Shown here: in pieces, positions 5,026 through 6,595 of the stretch
How positions within the stretch are numbered: the stretch's first letter is position 1
How the letters are laid out: every line of letters starts with the position of its first letter
From: Actinomycetota bacterium
GTDB taxonomy: Bacteria > Actinomycetota > Actinomycetes > S36-B12 > UBA5976
Assembly: GCA_009923375.1 (NCBI GenBank)
Contig: RFTO01000062.1
Span: forward strand, 1-6,595
Reading direction: 5' to 3'
DNA length: 6,595 nucleotides
The notes under the pieces: generated by a model
The model's input: the letters and a program-made list of their open reading frames with translations, nothing else
The model's database searches: none
Told to the model about the DNA's origin: nothing
Position numbers and translations under genes: made by a program

Positions 5026-6062
5026 TGGCAATCAGGGATGATCTTATCGCTTCGATGGTGGAAGCCATCGCGCTGCTTTCGAAGAAGGTCGGCGACCTGA
5101 CCGCTATGCGGCCAGAACGCGGGCCGCAGGGTGAACGGGGGCCAGAAGGGCCAGCCGGTCAAGACGCGCCACCTGCGCCTGAAGAAGCGATCAAGGCAGC
5201 AGCGGCTGCTTGGCTTGAAGCCAACATCGCGCAACCCGCTGATGGTGCTGATGGTCAGGATGGAGAACAGGGAAGGCCGCCGACCGCTGACGAAATTTCG
5301 CTGGCTGTCGATATATGGTTTGAACAGAACAGTGCCGACCTGACCGGCAAGGATGGCAAGGATGGCAAGAACGGCAGCGATGGTGCTGATGGCCGTGATG
5401 GCGTGGACGGTCGCGATGGCATTCGCGGCCCTGCTGGTGCTGATGGCGTCGGTGTGGCTGGCGTGGAACAGCGCAAGGCCGGTGAATTCACAGTCACATT
5501 GACCGATGGGCGGGAATTCACGCTAAAACTGCCAATCAGCAGCAGTGTTGGATCAGCAAGGTGGCAAAGTGGCGGAGGTGGCCTGACCGTCTTTTATGGT
5601 GCATTTCAAGACAGCACATCGCAAACGCCTATTGCGGCGCAAACGATCACACCAATGTCATTCAATCAGACTGACTTTAGCAATGGCGTGTCTATGCAGC
5701 CGAATGACGCCACAAAAGTGGTGATCAGTAATGCTGGCGTTTATAATATTCAATGGTCTGGGCAGTTTCAAAATAGCGAAGTCGCAGATGCCGATGTGGA
5801 TGTTTGGCTGCGCATCAATGAAGCAGATGTTTCCGGTTCATCAGGCCGCATCAGTGTGCCGGGCAGGCATGGTTTAACCAGCGGGCATTCTATTATCGGA
5901 TGGAACTATTTCCTTCGCTTCGACGCTGGCGACGTATTGCAGATTGTATGGGTGACAGAAATGGCTGGCGTTATCCTTGAAGCATATCCAGCGCGAACCG
6001 ATCCCGTCGCGCTTCCTTCCACAGCCAGCGTGGTGCTGACCGTCAATCGGGTGGGCATCTGA
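5025..6062 (+). CDS. Collagen-like phage structural protein with jelly-roll-like C-terminus, 345 aa
   Basis: This is probably a trimeric surface or decoration protein. A short helix (residues 1-28) is followed by Gly-X-Y repeats in three blocks: 33-47, 74-85 and the longest, 108-143 (12 triplets, many Lys-Asp, Arg-Asp or Ala-Asp). Two similar helical spacers separate them (49-67 and 85-102). A short beta segment, EFTVTLTDGREFTLKLP (154-170), and a Gly-rich linker (183-186) lead to a beta-rich domain (187-345). Features such as 'ISNAGVYNIQWSGQFQN' and 'DADVDVWLRIN' resemble C1q/TNF-like jelly rolls in phage virion proteins. Collagen-like repeats in phages are known to form triple helices. The gene is wedged between portal and minor head genes, with one-base overlaps at both ends. 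Base composition of the C-terminal domain is AT-richer than the rest, suggesting domain exchange. The exact role (head fibre, decoration or tail part) is not settled. Confidence 0.85.
   Translation: MAIRDDLIASMVEAIALLSKKVGDLTAMRPERGPQGERGPEGPAGQDAPPAPEEAIKAAAAAWLEANIAQPADGADGQDGEQGRPPTADEISLAVDIWFEQNSADLTGKDGKDGKNGSDGADGRDGVDGRDGIRGPAGADGVGVAGVEQRKAGEFTVTLTDGREFTLKLPISSSVGSARWQSGGGGLTVFYGAFQDSTSQTPIAAQTITPMSFNQTDFSNGVSMQPNDATKVVISNAGVYNIQWSGQFQNSEVADADVDVWLRINEADVSGSSGRISVPGRHGLTSGHSIIGWNYFLRFDAGDVLQIVWVTEMAGVILEAYPARTDPVALPSTASVVLTVNRVGI
5169..5330 (+). repeat. Two diverged helical spacer repeats within the collagen-like protein
   Basis: Residues 49-67 (5169-5225) and 85-102 (5277-5330) align with a one-residue gap. 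Both begin Pro-Pro, carry an acidic pair and an Ile 7 residues before Trp, and share Trp-x-Glu-x-Asn. Each is followed by Gly-X-Y triplets, so the unit is spacer plus collagen block, apparently duplicated once and then diverged. Confidence 0.6.
5346..5453 (+). repeat. Collagen-like Gly-X-Y repeat, 12 triplets
   Basis: Residues 108-143 have Gly at every third position without a break. The DNA is correspondingly repetitive (GGCAAGGAT, GGTGCTGAT, GGCCGTGAT and GGTCGCGAT units). Charged X-Y pairs (Lys-Asp, Arg-Asp) replace the hydroxyproline-rich triplets of animal collagen, as is common in bacterial and phage collagens. Confidence 0.9.
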
Positions 6063-6595
6063 TGAATGCTTCTGATCAACTGAACGACCTGATGACAATC
6101 CGCCAGCTTCTTCTTGGCCGGGTGATCGCAGGCGAGAACATCAAGCTGAACAATCACCTGAACGATGTGGCCGCAAGGCTTGAAGCGCAGCTTCGGTCGG
6201 GCAAGGAATTCACCAGCTATCAGGGGCGCAGGCTTCAGCAGGCCATCGGCGATCTGGCTGGGCTGGTGCAACTTCAGCGGCCTGACCTGACCGATCTGGC
6301 CAGCATGGAAGCCAAGTTCGCGCAGGGTGCGGTCGGCAAGGTCGGCATCGACATCGCGCTGCCGCCGAAGAAGGTGCTGCAATCGGTCGCCGACACGGCA
6401 CTGGTGCAGGGCGCGACATTCGGCGACTGGTTCAGCAAGCTGGAAGGATCAATGCGCTTCGACATCGACCGGGCCGTCAAGGTGGGCGTGTCACTGGGCG
6501 AAACGAACGCGCAGATCGCCAAGCGCATTCTGGGTGCCGGTGGCGACAAGGGCGGCGAAGTCATGCCACGCGGTCGCCGGGATGCCATGTCGATC
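6062..6595 (+). CDS. Minor head / head morphogenesis protein, N-terminal part (runs off the window)
   Basis: The first 178 residues are present and no stop occurs before the right edge. I read the frame from ATG 6062, which overlaps the previous stop (TGATG). A weak GGGTGGG (6049-6055) stands 6 bases upstream. The N-terminus is helical and charged. Residues 113-158 match a segment seen in phage minor head or head-morphogenesis proteins: a 'VQGATFGDWFSKLEG' part, then 'DIDRAVKVGVSLGETNAQIAKRILG', with the recurring G-x-x-x-G-E/Q-T-N-x-Q-I core. Such proteins usually follow the portal gene, act in procapsid assembly or are packaged in the head, and may carry further domains at the C-terminus. 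That part is not visible here, so any C-terminal effector or MuF domain cannot be judged. Confidence 0.75.
   Translation, partial: MNASDQLNDLMTIRQLLLGRVIAGENIKLNNHLNDVAARLEAQLRSGKEFTSYQGRRLQQAIGDLAGLVQLQRPDLTDLASMEAKFAQGAVGKVGIDIALPPKKVLQSVADTALVQGATFGDWFSKLEGSMRFDIDRAVKVGVSLGETNAQIAKRILGAGGDKGGEVMPRGRRDAMSI

Noticed and set aside
5346..5453. CRISPR-like or other DNA repeat array
   Set aside because: The periodic DNA is the 9-base coding period of Gly-X-Y triplets within an open frame. There are no spacers or palindromic repeats.
125..6211. Eleven GAATTC (EcoRI-type) sites, about ten times the number expected from composition
   Set aside because: Ten of the eleven are in-frame Glu-Phe (GAA TTC) codon pairs, and the phage strongly prefers GAA and TTC. 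Codon preference explains the excess without a role for the site.

Overview
The window is a stretch of a tailed double-stranded DNA phage genome (or a prophage of one). Every convincing gene is on the + strand and gaps are short. It runs from a set of small accessory genes into the DNA-packaging and head genes. GC content is near 60%, Lys is mostly AAG and Glu mostly GAA. A letter-by-letter scan finds no GANTC site anywhere in the 6595 bases. GANTC is the target of CcrM, the cell-cycle methylase of many Alphaproteobacteria, so an alphaproteobacterial host (for example a sphingomonad or a Caulobacter relative) is a reasonable inference. It is not proven. No integrase, repressor/Cro pair or att site is visible, so lifestyle cannot be decided.

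Left part (1-1837): six small genes. They are an unrecognised 136-aa protein, a 73-aa protein with an extreme Asp/Glu tail, a 63-aa protein, an 82-aa protein, a 108-aa protein of the phage 'HTPGPW' type, and a 63-aa helix-turn-helix protein. The three largest gaps (419-499, 722-787, 1779-1837) all hold hairpins. The one ending at 484 is a good intrinsic terminator.

Right part (1838-6595): a tightly packed block. It holds terminase small subunit, terminase large subunit (ATPase and nuclease motifs intact), a DUF4055-type portal, a collagen-like protein with a C-terminal beta-rich jelly-roll-like domain, and the start of a minor head/head-morphogenesis protein that runs off the right edge. Three of the four junctions overlap by one base (TGATG or TAATG), and the fourth has a 3-base gap with a clear AGGAG. 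This points to one transcript with coupled translation. The terminase pair cuts and pumps DNA through the portal into the procapsid, and the minor head protein acts in head assembly.

The points most worth a second look are the complete absence of GANTC, the collagen/jelly-roll gene wedged between portal and minor head gene with a clear AT-rich C-terminal half, the acidic-tailed small protein, and the unusual start of the small terminase gene. No stretch over 300 bases lacks a gene, and I found no RNA gene, CRISPR array, insertion sequence or attachment site.
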